Source: Candidatus Calescibacterium sp.
Lineage (GTDB): Bacteria > DRYD01
DNA length: 56,150 bases
Assembly: GCA_025057615.1 (NCBI GenBank)
Contig: JANXBF010000005.1
Span: forward strand, 1-56,150
Direction of reading: 5' to 3'
The stretch's first letter is position 1. Every line of letters starts with the position of its first letter. The notes under the pieces were generated by a model, which worked only from the letters and a program-made list of their open reading frames with translations, had not been told where the DNA came from and did not search any database. Position numbers and translations under genes: made by a program. This document shows positions 44,006 through 52,699 of this stretch, in pieces.

Positions 44006-44968
44006 ATGTTGAAAGCCGGTGTTATTGGTGTTGGTTATATGGGTTTCCATCATGCCAGGATATACTCCACATTAAACAGTATGGTCAAATTACAGGGGGT
44101 TTTTGATATTGATCAACTCAAATCTGAATTGGTTGCAGAAAATTTAAATGTACGAAGCTATTCTGCAATGGATGACCTAGTAGATGATTGTGATATATTA
44201 TCTATTGCTGCTCCTACTGATAAACACTATGAGATAGCCATTCACTGTATAAAAAAGGGAAAACATTTGCTAATAGAGAAGCCTGTTGCAGATAATCTTG
44301 AGAAAGCTGAGGAAATAAAGTATTATGCTCAAAAGTATGGTATTAACATAATGGTTGGTTTTACTGAAAGGTTCAATCCAGCAATAAGACAGTTGTCTAG
44401 TTATATAACCAATCCAATATTTATAGAGTGCAGAAGAATGGGTCCTTTGCCAAGTAGAAAGCCTTCAACTGGTGTTCTGCTCGATCTAATGATACATGAT
44501 ATAGATATAATTCTCAATTATCTAATGAAGGATAAGAAAATAAAAAGTATTAATTCTGTTGGTAATAGTGTCTATAGCTTTACAAGTAATGAAGATATAG
44601 CCGTTGGGAATATAACATTTGATGATGGTAGTGTTGCTGTTATGACAGCCAGTAGATGTTATCCTTCAAAAGAGCGAAAAATGAGAATAGTTCAACCTGA
44701 TAATTCAATATATGTTGATCTTATTTTGCAGTATATGGAAATACATCATGTTCCTTCTAACATATATAAGAATACTGATATAGAATCTTTTGAAGTAAAG
44801 ATAGAGATTCCGAATATAATAAGGTCTGAGTCTCTTAGAATGGAAATAATGGAATTTGTTAGTAGTGTTATTCAACGTAGAGAGCCTTTGGTTGGAATAG
44901 ATGATGGAATAAGATCTCTTGATGTTGCTACCAGAATGTTAAAAAATATTCAAATAGCGAAAATATGA
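44006..44968 (+). CDS. Gfo/Idh/MocA oxidoreductase, candidate GnnA (UDP-GlcNAc 3-dehydrogenase)
   Basis: A 320-residue NAD(P)-dependent dehydrogenase: GVIGVGYMGFHHARIY (dinucleotide loop), then EKPVADNLEKAEEI with the catalytic EKP lysine, and HDIDIIL, all typical of Gfo/Idh. Set between fabZ and lpxA, with its stop overlapping the lpxA start by 4 bases. In Acidithiobacillus and Leptospira a member of this family, GnnA, oxidises UDP-GlcNAc at C3, so that GnnB can aminate it to UDP-GlcNAc3N for lipid A; the location here points to the same role. No GnnB-like aminotransferase is in the window. Start set at 44006; earlier residues in the frame overlap fabZ and precede the fold. Confidence 0.85.
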   Translation: MLKAGVIGVGYMGFHHARIYSTLNSMVKLQGVFDIDQLKSELVAENLNVRSYSAMDDLVDDCDILSIAAPTDKHYEIAIHCIKKGKHLLIEKPVADNLEKAEEIKYYAQKYGINIMVGFTERFNPAIRQLSSYITNPIFIECRRMGPLPSRKPSTGVLLDLMIHDIDIILNYLMKDKKIKSINSVGNSVYSFTSNEDIAVGNITFDDGSVAVMTASRCYPSKERKMRIVQPDNSIYVDLILQYMEIHHVPSNIYKNTDIESFEVKIEIPNIIRSESLRMEIMEFVSSVIQRREPLVGIDDGIRSLDVATRMLKNIQIAKI

Positions 44969-45741
44969 AGTATTATGTAGATCCCACATCTAAAGTAGAT
45001 AGCAGCGTTATAATAGAAGATGGTGTCTTTATTGGTCCACACTGTGTTATTAAAAAAAATGTCAAAATAATGAGGAATTCATACATAACTTACTCTATTA
45101 TTGGAGAAAATAATGTTATTTATCCAAATACCATAATAGGTACTGAGCCACAGGATAAAAACTTCAGAAATGAGCAAAGTTTTGTTAGAATTGGCAATAA
45201 CAATATAATTAGGGAGCTGACATGTATTCACCGTGCAACAGGTGAAAATAAGGAAACTTTTATTGGAGATAACAATTTTATAATGTCTCAGGTTCATATT
45301 GGCCACAATTGCTACATTGGTAATAATACCGTGATATCAAGTTTGTCAGGTATAGCAGGATATACCTTTATTGATGATTTTGTGATTATTGGTGGAATGT
45401 CAGGAATACATCAAAAAGTAAGAATAGGAAAGTATACTATTGTTGGTGGACTTACCAAAATATATCAAGACATACCGCCTTTTATGATGGTTGATGGAAA
45501 TCCTCCAAAGGTTATAGGAATAAATAGAGAAGGAATGAGAAGAAACAATTTTTCTTCTAAGCAGATTGATATTGCAAGGAAAATATATAAAATTATATAT
45601 ACTCAAAAGATGGGTCTAAAAAGCATAATAAGAAAGATAGAAGAATTGAAGAAAGAATATGATGATGAAGAATTGTTATTTATAATCGACAGTTTTCTAG
45701 CTTTTTTTAAATCTGATACTATTAGAGGCATAGAAATATAG
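44965..45741 (+). CDS. lpxA: UDP-N-acetylglucosamine acyltransferase LpxA
   Basis: A 258-residue left-handed beta-helix protein that starts lipid A synthesis by moving R-3-hydroxyacyl from ACP to the sugar nucleotide. Hexapeptide repeats run through about 8-190. Seen: GTEPQDKNF, CIHRATGENKETFIGDNN, catalytic region VHIGHNCYIG with His111 and His114 (E. coli His122 and His125), DGNPPKVIGINREGMRR, and a helical C-terminal domain. Overlaps the Gfo/Idh gene, with fabZ before it. Whether the acceptor is UDP-GlcNAc or the 3-amino analogue cannot be told by eye. Confidence 0.95.
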   Translation: MKYYVDPTSKVDSSVIIEDGVFIGPHCVIKKNVKIMRNSYITYSIIGENNVIYPNTIIGTEPQDKNFRNEQSFVRIGNNNIIRELTCIHRATGENKETFIGDNNFIMSQVHIGHNCYIGNNTVISSLSGIAGYTFIDDFVIIGGMSGIHQKVRIGKYTIVGGLTKIYQDIPPFMMVDGNPPKVIGINREGMRRNNFSSKQIDIARKIYKIIYTQKMGLKSIIRKIEELKKEYDDEELLFIIDSFLAFFKSDTIRGIEI

Positions 45742-45797
45742 AAGTTTTCTTAAGGGTGTAGGCGGGAATTAGCTACCTGTAATACTTTTTAAAGGGG

Positions 45798-45983
45798 TTA
45801 TCCCTCAGTAGGACAATCTGGACATTCTTTGGCTATGTATCCATCATTTGGACAATCTGGGCATTCTTTGGAAATCACGTAACCATCATCTGGACAGCTG
45901 GGACAGTCTTTGGATATTAGACTTCCCATGAACAAGGTAGCTATTAACGCTAAAGTGCTAACCGTTATTATTAATTTTTTCAC
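45798..45983 (-). CDS. Tiny exported protein with three CPxCP repeats
   Basis: A 61-residue peptide: signal sequence (hydrophobic 4-22, MGSLIS region), then three near-identical modules, DCPSCPDDGYVISK, ECPDCPNDGYIAK and ECPDCPTEG. The six cysteines in C-P-x-C pairs would suit zinc, iron or copper binding, or disulfides. GTG start with an excellent GGAGG at 45991-45995. No family is recognised. TATAAT (minus strand, 46041-46036) may be its -10 box. A 9-bp inverted pair, GGGTGTAGG at 45754 and CCTACACCC at 46016, flanks the gene. Confidence 0.7.
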   Translation of the reverse strand: MKKLIITVSTLALIATLFMGSLISKDCPSCPDDGYVISKECPDCPNDGYIAKECPDCPTEG

Positions 45984-46035
45984 TTTTACACCTCCGGTTA
46001 GTTTTATTTCCCCTTCCTACACCCAACAATCATTA

Positions 46036-46041
46036 ATTATA
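46036..46041 (-). promoter_or_regulatory. Candidate -10 box of the cysteine-repeat gene
   Basis: TATAAT on the minus strand, 53 bases before the GTG start at 45983. No clear -35 element is seen, so the call rests on the hexamer and on its position in a short intergenic space. Confidence 0.3.
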
Positions 46042-46101
46042 TTCAATGACATAAATTTGATCCCTTTTGAGAGATTTTTTAGATACTTTTCTTTTTATAT
46101 C

Positions 46102-47280
46102 TTATGTTGAATATGTTTTGGTGGGAATTTTTCCACTAACCAGATTTCTCATGAAAACTTTTATCATGTTTAGGACTTCTTGTTTTAGTTTTTCAAGTTC
46201 TTCTTTGCTTTTTGGGAAGAAGCTTCTGCCGATTTCTAATGTGTAAGAAAATCTACCTTCAAAGTGGTGATAGTCTGAGCTACTACCTGTTGTGGGGTAA
46301 AGGCCTATACTTTGAAGTACTCTGTATTTTCCTCCGGTTTCCTTATTCATTTCATATCCTATTTCTTTGTAGATTTGGTTCCAGTTTGATGGGTTTGATG
46401 TGTATCCCCAGGGAAATAGGATCATATTTCCGTAACTATGTATATCTATTACGGTGTTTATGTCATTTTCTTGTGCGTATTTTTGTAATGCTTGGATTTC
46501 CAATTCGCTTGCTCCATTTGGGCCTCTGTATACTTCTGAGTGTGGGTTGTCACTTGCTCCGTAGTCGTCCCAGGTGGAATCAGGTTTGTCATCTTTGGGC
46601 CTGTATAACTCTGGATTTTTTTCTGTATAATAATTCCTATTTAAATCAACTCCTATCCCTTTATCCAGTGTTCTTCTGTTTTTTCTCCACCAGGGATAAT
46701 ATTTAAGTGAATATTCGTATCCGTCTGGATTGACTATAGGAAAGATATGTAGCACTGTGTTATCTAGGAGATTTTTTATATCTTCGTTTTTGTCATATTC
46801 TTCTAGAAGTTTTTCTGCTATATTGAGAGCTGATTCTCCTGTTGCCCATTCTCTGGCATGATGTAGCCCTGTGATCATTAGACTTTTTCTGTTTTCGTTT
46901 TTTGAAGTTGATATTTTGAGTACGACTAGATCTCTACCTTCTGGTGTTTTTCCTATAATTTCTAATTTTACTTTATCAGGATACTTTTGTTCTAGTTCTT
47001 TCATTGATTCTATAATTTTTGTGTAATCTCTTATGAAATCTTTTCTTACTTGATCTGTCAGAGACTTTTTGAACTCATTTATTATATACTTCCCATTTAG
47101 AATGTTTGTTTTATTGTTTTTGGTTTTATATACTTTAACCTCATCGTTATTGATTAGGAAGTCTTGTATTTCTTGATTTGATATAAATTTGTCATTATTT
47201 TTATCTATTTCTTGTGCGAATTTGTGATTTTTTTGAGGGATTTTTATTATTTTACCGTTTATTTTTAATGAATAATCCAT
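46102..47280 (-). CDS. M14 zinc carboxypeptidase with N-terminal EF-hand
   Basis: A 392-residue protein. Residues 26-37 (DKNNDKFISNQE) form a canonical 12-residue EF-hand calcium loop. The peptidase covers about 85-375: HHAREW with zinc ligands His141 and Glu144, NPDGYEYSL, DLNRNY, IDIHSYGNMILFPWGY with the third zinc His, and YTLEIG with the catalytic Glu. Such enzymes trim C-terminal residues from peptides, and some cleave peptidoglycan peptides. No signal peptide is seen at the N-terminus, although most relatives are secreted; an upstream start was sought and not found. It stands alone on the minus strand, 118 bases before the cysteine-repeat gene. Confidence 0.9.
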   Translation of the reverse strand: MDYSLKINGKIIKIPQKNHKFAQEIDKNNDKFISNQEIQDFLINNDEVKVYKTKNNKTNILNGKYIINEFKKSLTDQVRKDFIRDYTKIIESMKELEQKYPDKVKLEIIGKTPEGRDLVVLKISTSKNENRKSLMITGLHHAREWATGESALNIAEKLLEEYDKNEDIKNLLDNTVLHIFPIVNPDGYEYSLKYYPWWRKNRRTLDKGIGVDLNRNYYTEKNPELYRPKDDKPDSTWDDYGASDNPHSEVYRGPNGASELEIQALQKYAQENDINTVIDIHSYGNMILFPWGYTSNPSNWNQIYKEIGYEMNKETGGKYRVLQSIGLYPTTGSSSDYHHFEGRFSYTLEIGRSFFPKSKEELEKLKQEVLNMIKVFMRNLVSGKIPTKTYST

Positions 47281-47374
47281 ACCTTATTTTTCCTTTCCAT
47301 TGCATTTTGTATAAAGATATATCTTAATATTTGTTATTGAAGTTATAAGAAGGTTAAAAATACGTAAACTTTTA

Positions 47375-48754
47375 CTATATTTGGAGTATTATCTTTGCGA
47401 TGGTGAAGTATATGATCAATCCTGTTGCATCTACGAATGTTGTGATGAATGGGGCTGACATCACCGCTGGGTCTATCTTTAATTTTTTAGCTATTATGGG
47501 TAATGTTGATCCAACGATTGTTGACCAAATAACTATCAGAATTTGTGAGATAACCACTACTGGTATTATTTTCCATTCTATTTTTAGTACTAAAATTCCC
47601 ATGGTTAGAGTGTACAATATTGCTATTATTCCTATTTGTAATCCCAGTAGGATTGCCGTTTTTAATTCTTTTTTAAGAATGTATATAAAATCTTTTTCTG
47701 ATAATTCGTTAAGTGCTAAGGACCTAAGGATTGTGACTGCTGATTGTGATCCTGAGTTACCACCAGTTCCAATCAGAAGAGGAATGAAAAATGAAAGTTG
47801 TACATATTTTTCTATTGTATCACTGAAGCCAGAGATGACATTACTTGTTATGGATGATGCTAAAAATAGAACTACGAGCCAGGTGGCCCTTTTGAGAGCC
47901 AATTGAAATGGCGTTATTTGAATATATGACTCTTCAAATGACTGAACTGCACCTGATTTCAGTATATCCTCAGTATATTCCTCAAATATGACTTCTATAA
48001 TATCATCATGGGTTATAATACCTAATAATTTGTTGTTTTGGTCAACTACTGGTAATGATAATATGTTATAATCTCTGAGTATTTTTGCAGCTTCTTCTTT
48101 ATCTTTGTTGGCATCAATTTTTATTAAGTTTTTTGACATTATTGATTTAACTTGGATATATGGTTTGGAAATGACCAATTCTTTTAATGATATAACTCCA
48201 ACGAGTTTTTCTTCACTATCCACTATGTAAATGTAGTTAAGGAATTCGGGTAGGTCTTCAAGTTCGCTCTTTTTTCTTATGATTTCTAATGTTTCACCAA
48301 CTGTGTAATAGGGATATATTTTGAGGAAGCTTTTGGTTGTTAGCCTGGCTGCTGTGTTCTCGGGATATTTCAGATATTCTTCTATTTCTGTGTATTCCTT
48401 GGGGTCGAGTTTTAAAATTATTTGTTTTTTAATTTCATCTGGTAATTGGTCTATCAGTTCTGCTGCCTCTTCTTCATCTAGTGATGTTATTATTTCTACT
48501 ATATTTTGTATTCCGATTTCTTTGAGAATTTTCTCCACTATGCTATCATCAAGCTCTGTTAATATGAGTGAAATTTTTTCTATTGGTAGTTTTGTTAGAA
48601 AGGATTTTATAATTTCCCAGTCTTCTATGGAATTAATTGCTTTGGCTATTATGGGGATATTAATTTCATCAAAAAAATGGGGATCGCTTATGAAATCGTA
48701 ATTGCCTGAATTGAATGAGTTTATTATTGATTCCTTGAGTTCCTCATGATTCAT
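47375..48754 (-). CDS. mgtE: Magnesium transporter MgtE
   Basis: A 459-residue Mg2+ channel. The N-terminal helical MgtE_N domain (about 20-125, with LDEEEAAELIDQLPDEIKKQ) is followed by two CBS domains (about 135-255) that sense Mg2+, a plug helix and five membrane segments from ~285. The pore-lining GTGGNSGSQSA motif and the late APFITTFVDATGLIIYF match the family. Length is typical (~450). Its start overlaps the end of the 91-residue gene by 11 bases. No M-box riboswitch is seen; the upstream sequence is coding or A/T-only. Confidence 0.95.
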   Translation of the reverse strand: MNHEELKESIINSFNSGNYDFISDPHFFDEINIPIIAKAINSIEDWEIIKSFLTKLPIEKISLILTELDDSIVEKILKEIGIQNIVEIITSLDEEEAAELIDQLPDEIKKQIILKLDPKEYTEIEEYLKYPENTAARLTTKSFLKIYPYYTVGETLEIIRKKSELEDLPEFLNYIYIVDSEEKLVGVISLKELVISKPYIQVKSIMSKNLIKIDANKDKEEAAKILRDYNILSLPVVDQNNKLLGIITHDDIIEVIFEEYTEDILKSGAVQSFEESYIQITPFQLALKRATWLVVLFLASSITSNVISGFSDTIEKYVQLSFFIPLLIGTGGNSGSQSAVTILRSLALNELSEKDFIYILKKELKTAILLGLQIGIIAILYTLTMGILVLKIEWKIIPVVVISQILIVIWSTIVGSTLPIIAKKLKIDPAVMSAPFITTFVDATGLIIYFTIAKIILQI

Positions 48755-49019
48755 AAGTGTTCTGCATTTTAAATAATTTTTTTTGTATTTGGTTTTTTAT
48801 TTTGTTTTTAAGAATATAAAATTTTATTACTCTGTGACACAGATTTTGAGTATTTATAATCAGTTTTCTGTTTTTTAAGTTAACTAATACTATTTGTGGT
48901 TTTGATTCTCTATTTATAAAGGATAGATCTTTATCTTTTGAGATATCTATTTGTAAGTTTGATAATTTAAGAACTTTTTTAAATATATTGGTGTATCTTT
49001 CGGAAACATACTTAAACAT
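48744..49019 (-). CDS. Small basic protein of unknown function
   Basis: A 91-residue Lys/Asn/Ile-rich protein with an SKPQIVLVNLKNRKLIINTQ stretch of beta pattern followed by a basic helix. No family, signal peptide or metal motif is seen, and no ribosome site precedes the ATG. Support comes from its overlap with mgtE by 11 bases and from the otherwise empty space. It could be a regulatory or nucleic-acid-binding partner, but this is only a guess from charge. Confidence 0.45.
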   Translation of the reverse strand: MFKYVSERYTNIFKKVLKLSNLQIDISKDKDLSFINRESKPQIVLVNLKNRKLIINTQNLCHRVIKFYILKNKIKNQIQKKLFKMQNTYES

Positions 49020-49121
49020 TACTAATTTATTATTTCTATTTTTTATTTTTTATTCCCCTTTGAGTTTTATCAAGAGGTAGGTTTTTTATAACTAAAGAAA
49101 ATATACAGGGAGGTGTTGAGA

Positions 49122-49781
49122 ATGATCAGGTTATCTGGCATACTATTTTTTTTATTGATTTGTATTAAGATTTGTTTGGGAGGGATTCCTGAACCTCCAA
49201 ATTTAGGGATTCTAAAAAAAACTATCAGGAATTATATAGAATCTGGATCTTATGAGAAAGATATTGAGTTGGTTGTTAATAGAGCTATCCAATACGTTTA
49301 TGATAGGTATGATGATGTTGTTAATCCTGCTGCTGTTTTCGATATTGATGAGACCACTTTATCAAATATTGAATATGAGTATAAGTATGATTTTGGTTTC
49401 AGTTATGATACTTGGATAGAATGGGTTAAACAATCGAGAGCAAAAGCGATTAAACCAACTCTTAAGCTCTATAGAATTTGTCAACGTTTTAAGGTGGAGA
49501 CTTTTTTTATAACTGGTAGAAACCAACTTAATGAGAATCTATCGGAAGACCCCACTGTTATAAACCTTAAAAATGAAGGTTATTTTGGCTGGAAAAGAAT
49601 ATACTTTAAACCTATTGGATCAAAGATGACTACTGTTGAATATAAATCTAAATGTAGAAGGGAAATAGAAGAAAATGGATATAAAATAATAATAAATATC
49701 GGTGATCAGTGGTCTGATCTTGAAGGTGGATACAGCGAACAGATCTATAAACTACCTAATCCAATGTATTATATTCCATGA
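49122..49781 (+). CDS. HAD-family acid phosphatase (class B / e(P4)-like), exported
   Basis: About 219 residues with a signal peptide (hydrophobic 4-16; ICIKIC could be a loose lipobox). The HAD core has AVFDIDETTLSN near residue 70 (nucleophile and acid-base Asp of DxDxT), FFITGRN (motif II Thr) and NIGDQWSDLEGG (motif IV acidic pair). It resembles plant acid phosphatase and lipoprotein e(P4), which take phosphate from nucleotides outside the inner membrane. The frame opens at a TTG (49113), but GGAGG 8 bases before the ATG at 49122 fixes the start. Its TGA overlaps the sbcC ATG (ATGA), so the two are coupled. Confidence 0.8.
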   Translation: MIRLSGILFFLLICIKICLGGIPEPPNLGILKKTIRNYIESGSYEKDIELVVNRAIQYVYDRYDDVVNPAAVFDIDETTLSNIEYEYKYDFGFSYDTWIEWVKQSRAKAIKPTLKLYRICQRFKVETFFITGRNQLNENLSEDPTVINLKNEGYFGWKRIYFKPIGSKMTTVEYKSKCRREIEENGYKIIINIGDQWSDLEGGYSEQIYKLPNPMYYIP

Positions 49782-52693
49782 TAATAAAGAAGCTTGTTTT
49801 AAAAAATTTTGGAAGTTATTTTAGAAGAACTGAGATAAATTTTCCATCTTCTGGTTTTTTCCTAATTTCTGGACCTACTGGTTCTGGGAAAACTACCATT
49901 CTCGAGGGGATATCTTTTGCCTTATTTGGAAAAGTTCCACGCTATGATGGTATGGGTAGAGGATTTGGACCAATCATATCCAAAAACGAAGATACAAAGA
50001 AGAGTAAATCAAAATTACTGGAAGTTGAGCTTGAGTTTATCCTCAACGAACAGTTATATCATCTAAAGAGAAGTGTGGAATTTTTACTGAAAGGTGATGA
50101 GGAAAGCTCCAAAAATTCAGAAGTAGAATTTAGAACTGACCAAAAGGTTTTGGCTGTTAAACCTAAAGAGTATGAGGAGATAATTTGTAAGCTTTTGGGA
50201 ATGGAGAACATAGGTAGTGCTTATGATACTTTTACTAAGAGTATATTTTTGCCTCAAAATGCTTTTGATAGATTTCTTTATCTTAAACCTGCCGAAAGAA
50301 AAAACCTTGTGTTTGAACTTCTTAACTTAAATGTTTATGAAAAAGTTAAAGAAAAAATTAAAGATGAGTACAGCAAGTTGAAAACTTTAATTAATACACT
50401 TGAGCAGCAAAAAGAATTGAAACAAAGGAATATTCAGAAAGAAATGGAAAAAATAAGCTCTTTTGATAATGACCAAATAATGGAATTCAAAAGGAAAGTT
50501 GAGTACTCTAAAGAAAAAATTCTGATCTTAAGGAACATTCTCAAAAAGAGTATTTTGGATCTGATGAAAAGCACTCAAGAACTAATTCAGCAAATGGAAA
50601 ACATGGAACTCAAAGACGTGGATTGGGTTAAATATGAGTCTGAAGTTAATGATTTCTGTAATACACTATCTGTTAACTATCAAAATTTCAAGTTAATCTA
50701 CCAGAGGTATGCGAGTATTCAGAGGGAAAAACAGAAGTTACTTAATATCAGAAATGAAAACAAAGAGATTGTAAATTTGCATAACTATTTTTATATAAAA
50801 AGGATATTTTCTGATTATGATATTTCTGATATACGAAAAAGTGTTATTGAAATAATTAATGATTTGAAAGAGGTCCAGGAATTGGATATCAAGATATCAC
50901 AAAGTAAGGAAAGAATAAGTAAGATTGAAGATGAATTGAAGAACATAGATTACTCTCTAGTAAAGCTAAGTGGAATATTGGAAAGTCAATATCAACAAGA
51001 AGAAAAATTTAGAACAGATTTGGAAGAATTGGAACAACAAGTACAGCAAAAAAAACAAAAGCTTGATATTAAACATAGTGTTTTAGAGCTTCAGAGAGTT
51101 ATCCATGAAAATAAACTCGATAAATGTTTGGTTTGTTCTTCTCAGCTTACCCAAGAAAATAAATCCTTTATTCAAACTTCATTGGAAAAAGGAAAAAGTG
51201 GTTTAGCTCAGATTATTAGAGAAAAAGAAGCTAAAGTGGAAGAAATTAAAAAAAGCCTAAAAGAGATTAACTCTGAGATAATAAAAAACCAACGAAAATT
51301 TACTTCCCTTGGATCCGAAAAAGAACAGAAAGAATACCAAATTAATCAACTGAAGCAAGAAATACAAAACTATGAAGATAAGAAGAATAGAATAAACACC
51401 AATTTTCAAAAGAATACAGTCATAATTGATAAGCTCAAATTGATAATTAATCAAATATTCGGATTAAAAAGTATGGACTTATCTATACTTGAGAGATTGT
51501 CTGAGTATCTCAAAGATCTGGATCATATGACTTACTTGATCCAGAAAATTAGAGAATATGCTGATATAGATTTGGAGTTTAGGATGTTTTCAGAATATCA
51601 AACTCTATTGCAAGTAGGAGTGACAGAGTTTGAAACGCTGAGTTTGTCGGACCTAAACAAAAAAATGGAAAAAATAAAAAAAATTATAGAAAAGTTCAAG
51701 ATGGACCAATATGACAAGATCCAACAGATTTTGTTCAGTGAAAATTTTGACAAAACTCATGAGTCAATAAATACTGATTTTATGCAATTATTTAATGTTT
51801 CTGTTATGCTGAATAAAAAATTGGACTCTGTTAAATCAATTAGAAACAAGAAAGAGAAGATTGATGATAATTTGAAAAGAATACATGAAAACTTGGAAGA
51901 GTTAATCCAAATTGAATTCCGAGAATTTGGAATATCTACATTGGAGAGAGAAATTGGTTTTAAGATTAATAATATAAAACGAATGAAACAAAATCTCTTG
52001 GAGAATTTACAAGATATAATTCAGGAGTACACTTCCCTACAAGAATTAGCTTCAAGATACTATAATGAATTGGAAAATAATTACGAAAATGTAAAAAGGT
52101 TATTGATTTCATTGGAGGTTATTAAAAATGGTGAGCAAGAGATAAAAGAAATAGATAATAAAATAGAATCTCTTCGTGAGGATTTCAGAATTCTTTCCTT
52201 GTTGAAGGATGATTTTGAGGGTTCTGGTAGAAAAAGGGATTTCTTGACTTTCGTTTTTAATGTTGTTTTTGAACTTATATCTCAAAAGGCAAATTCTATA
52301 CTTAGTGAGATTACGGAGGGAAGATATGTTATTGGTTTCAAAGAAGATATAGAGATTTTTGATAATTGGTATGGTATGAAGAGGAATGTTAGGAGTTTAT
52401 CGGGAGGCGAGAAATTTTTAGCATCCCTTTCTATTGCTATGGCTATTAGCGAACTTATGAGTACTTCTAAGTATAAAGTTAAGAGTATGTTTATTGATGA
52501 GGGTTTTGGAACACTTGATATGGACACTCTCAATGACGTTGTTGATTATCTTGAAAATTACTTTTATAATCATTCAGATAAGGTACTTGGTATAATAACT
52601 CATGTAGAGGAAATAAAGGATAGGTTTAACTATGTAATTAGAGTCACTAAAACTAAGAATGGTTCAGAAATACAGGTTATAAATAATATTTAG
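49778..52693 (+). CDS. sbcC: SbcC/Rad50-type DNA-repair ATPase
   Basis: A 971-residue SMC-like protein: Walker A SGPTGSGKTT at about 31-40, a long coiled coil interrupted near the middle by a zinc hook (CLVC, Cys450 and Cys453), a return coiled coil, and at the C-terminus the ABC signature SLSGGEKF (~873) and Walker B MFIDEGFGTLD (~905). With nuclease SbcD it opens hairpins and trims DNA ends. No sbcD lies beside it; a phosphatase gene is upstream, with 4-base overlap. Ends 6 bases from the convergent topoisomerase gene. Confidence 0.93.
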   Translation: MIIKKLVLKNFGSYFRRTEINFPSSGFFLISGPTGSGKTTILEGISFALFGKVPRYDGMGRGFGPIISKNEDTKKSKSKLLEVELEFILNEQLYHLKRSVEFLLKGDEESSKNSEVEFRTDQKVLAVKPKEYEEIICKLLGMENIGSAYDTFTKSIFLPQNAFDRFLYLKPAERKNLVFELLNLNVYEKVKEKIKDEYSKLKTLINTLEQQKELKQRNIQKEMEKISSFDNDQIMEFKRKVEYSKEKILILRNILKKSILDLMKSTQELIQQMENMELKDVDWVKYESEVNDFCNTLSVNYQNFKLIYQRYASIQREKQKLLNIRNENKEIVNLHNYFYIKRIFSDYDISDIRKSVIEIINDLKEVQELDIKISQSKERISKIEDELKNIDYSLVKLSGILESQYQQEEKFRTDLEELEQQVQQKKQKLDIKHSVLELQRVIHENKLDKCLVCSSQLTQENKSFIQTSLEKGKSGLAQIIREKEAKVEEIKKSLKEINSEIIKNQRKFTSLGSEKEQKEYQINQLKQEIQNYEDKKNRINTNFQKNTVIIDKLKLIINQIFGLKSMDLSILERLSEYLKDLDHMTYLIQKIREYADIDLEFRMFSEYQTLLQVGVTEFETLSLSDLNKKMEKIKKIIEKFKMDQYDKIQQILFSENFDKTHESINTDFMQLFNVSVMLNKKLDSVKSIRNKKEKIDDNLKRIHENLEELIQIEFREFGISTLEREIGFKINNIKRMKQNLLENLQDIIQEYTSLQELASRYYNELENNYENVKRLLISLEVIKNGEQEIKEIDNKIESLREDFRILSLLKDDFEGSGRKRDFLTFVFNVVFELISQKANSILSEITEGRYVIGFKEDIEIFDNWYGMKRNVRSLSGGEKFLASLSIAMAISELMSTSKYKVKSMFIDEGFGTLDMDTLNDVVDYLENYFYNHSDKVLGIITHVEEIKDRFNYVIRVTKTKNGSEIQVINNI

Positions 52694-52699
52694 TTAATG

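Noticed and set aside
45754-46024. Inverted repeats around the cysteine-repeat gene as ends of a small mobile element
   Set aside because: Only 9 bp are matched, no target duplication is visible and no transposase or mobile family is recognisable.
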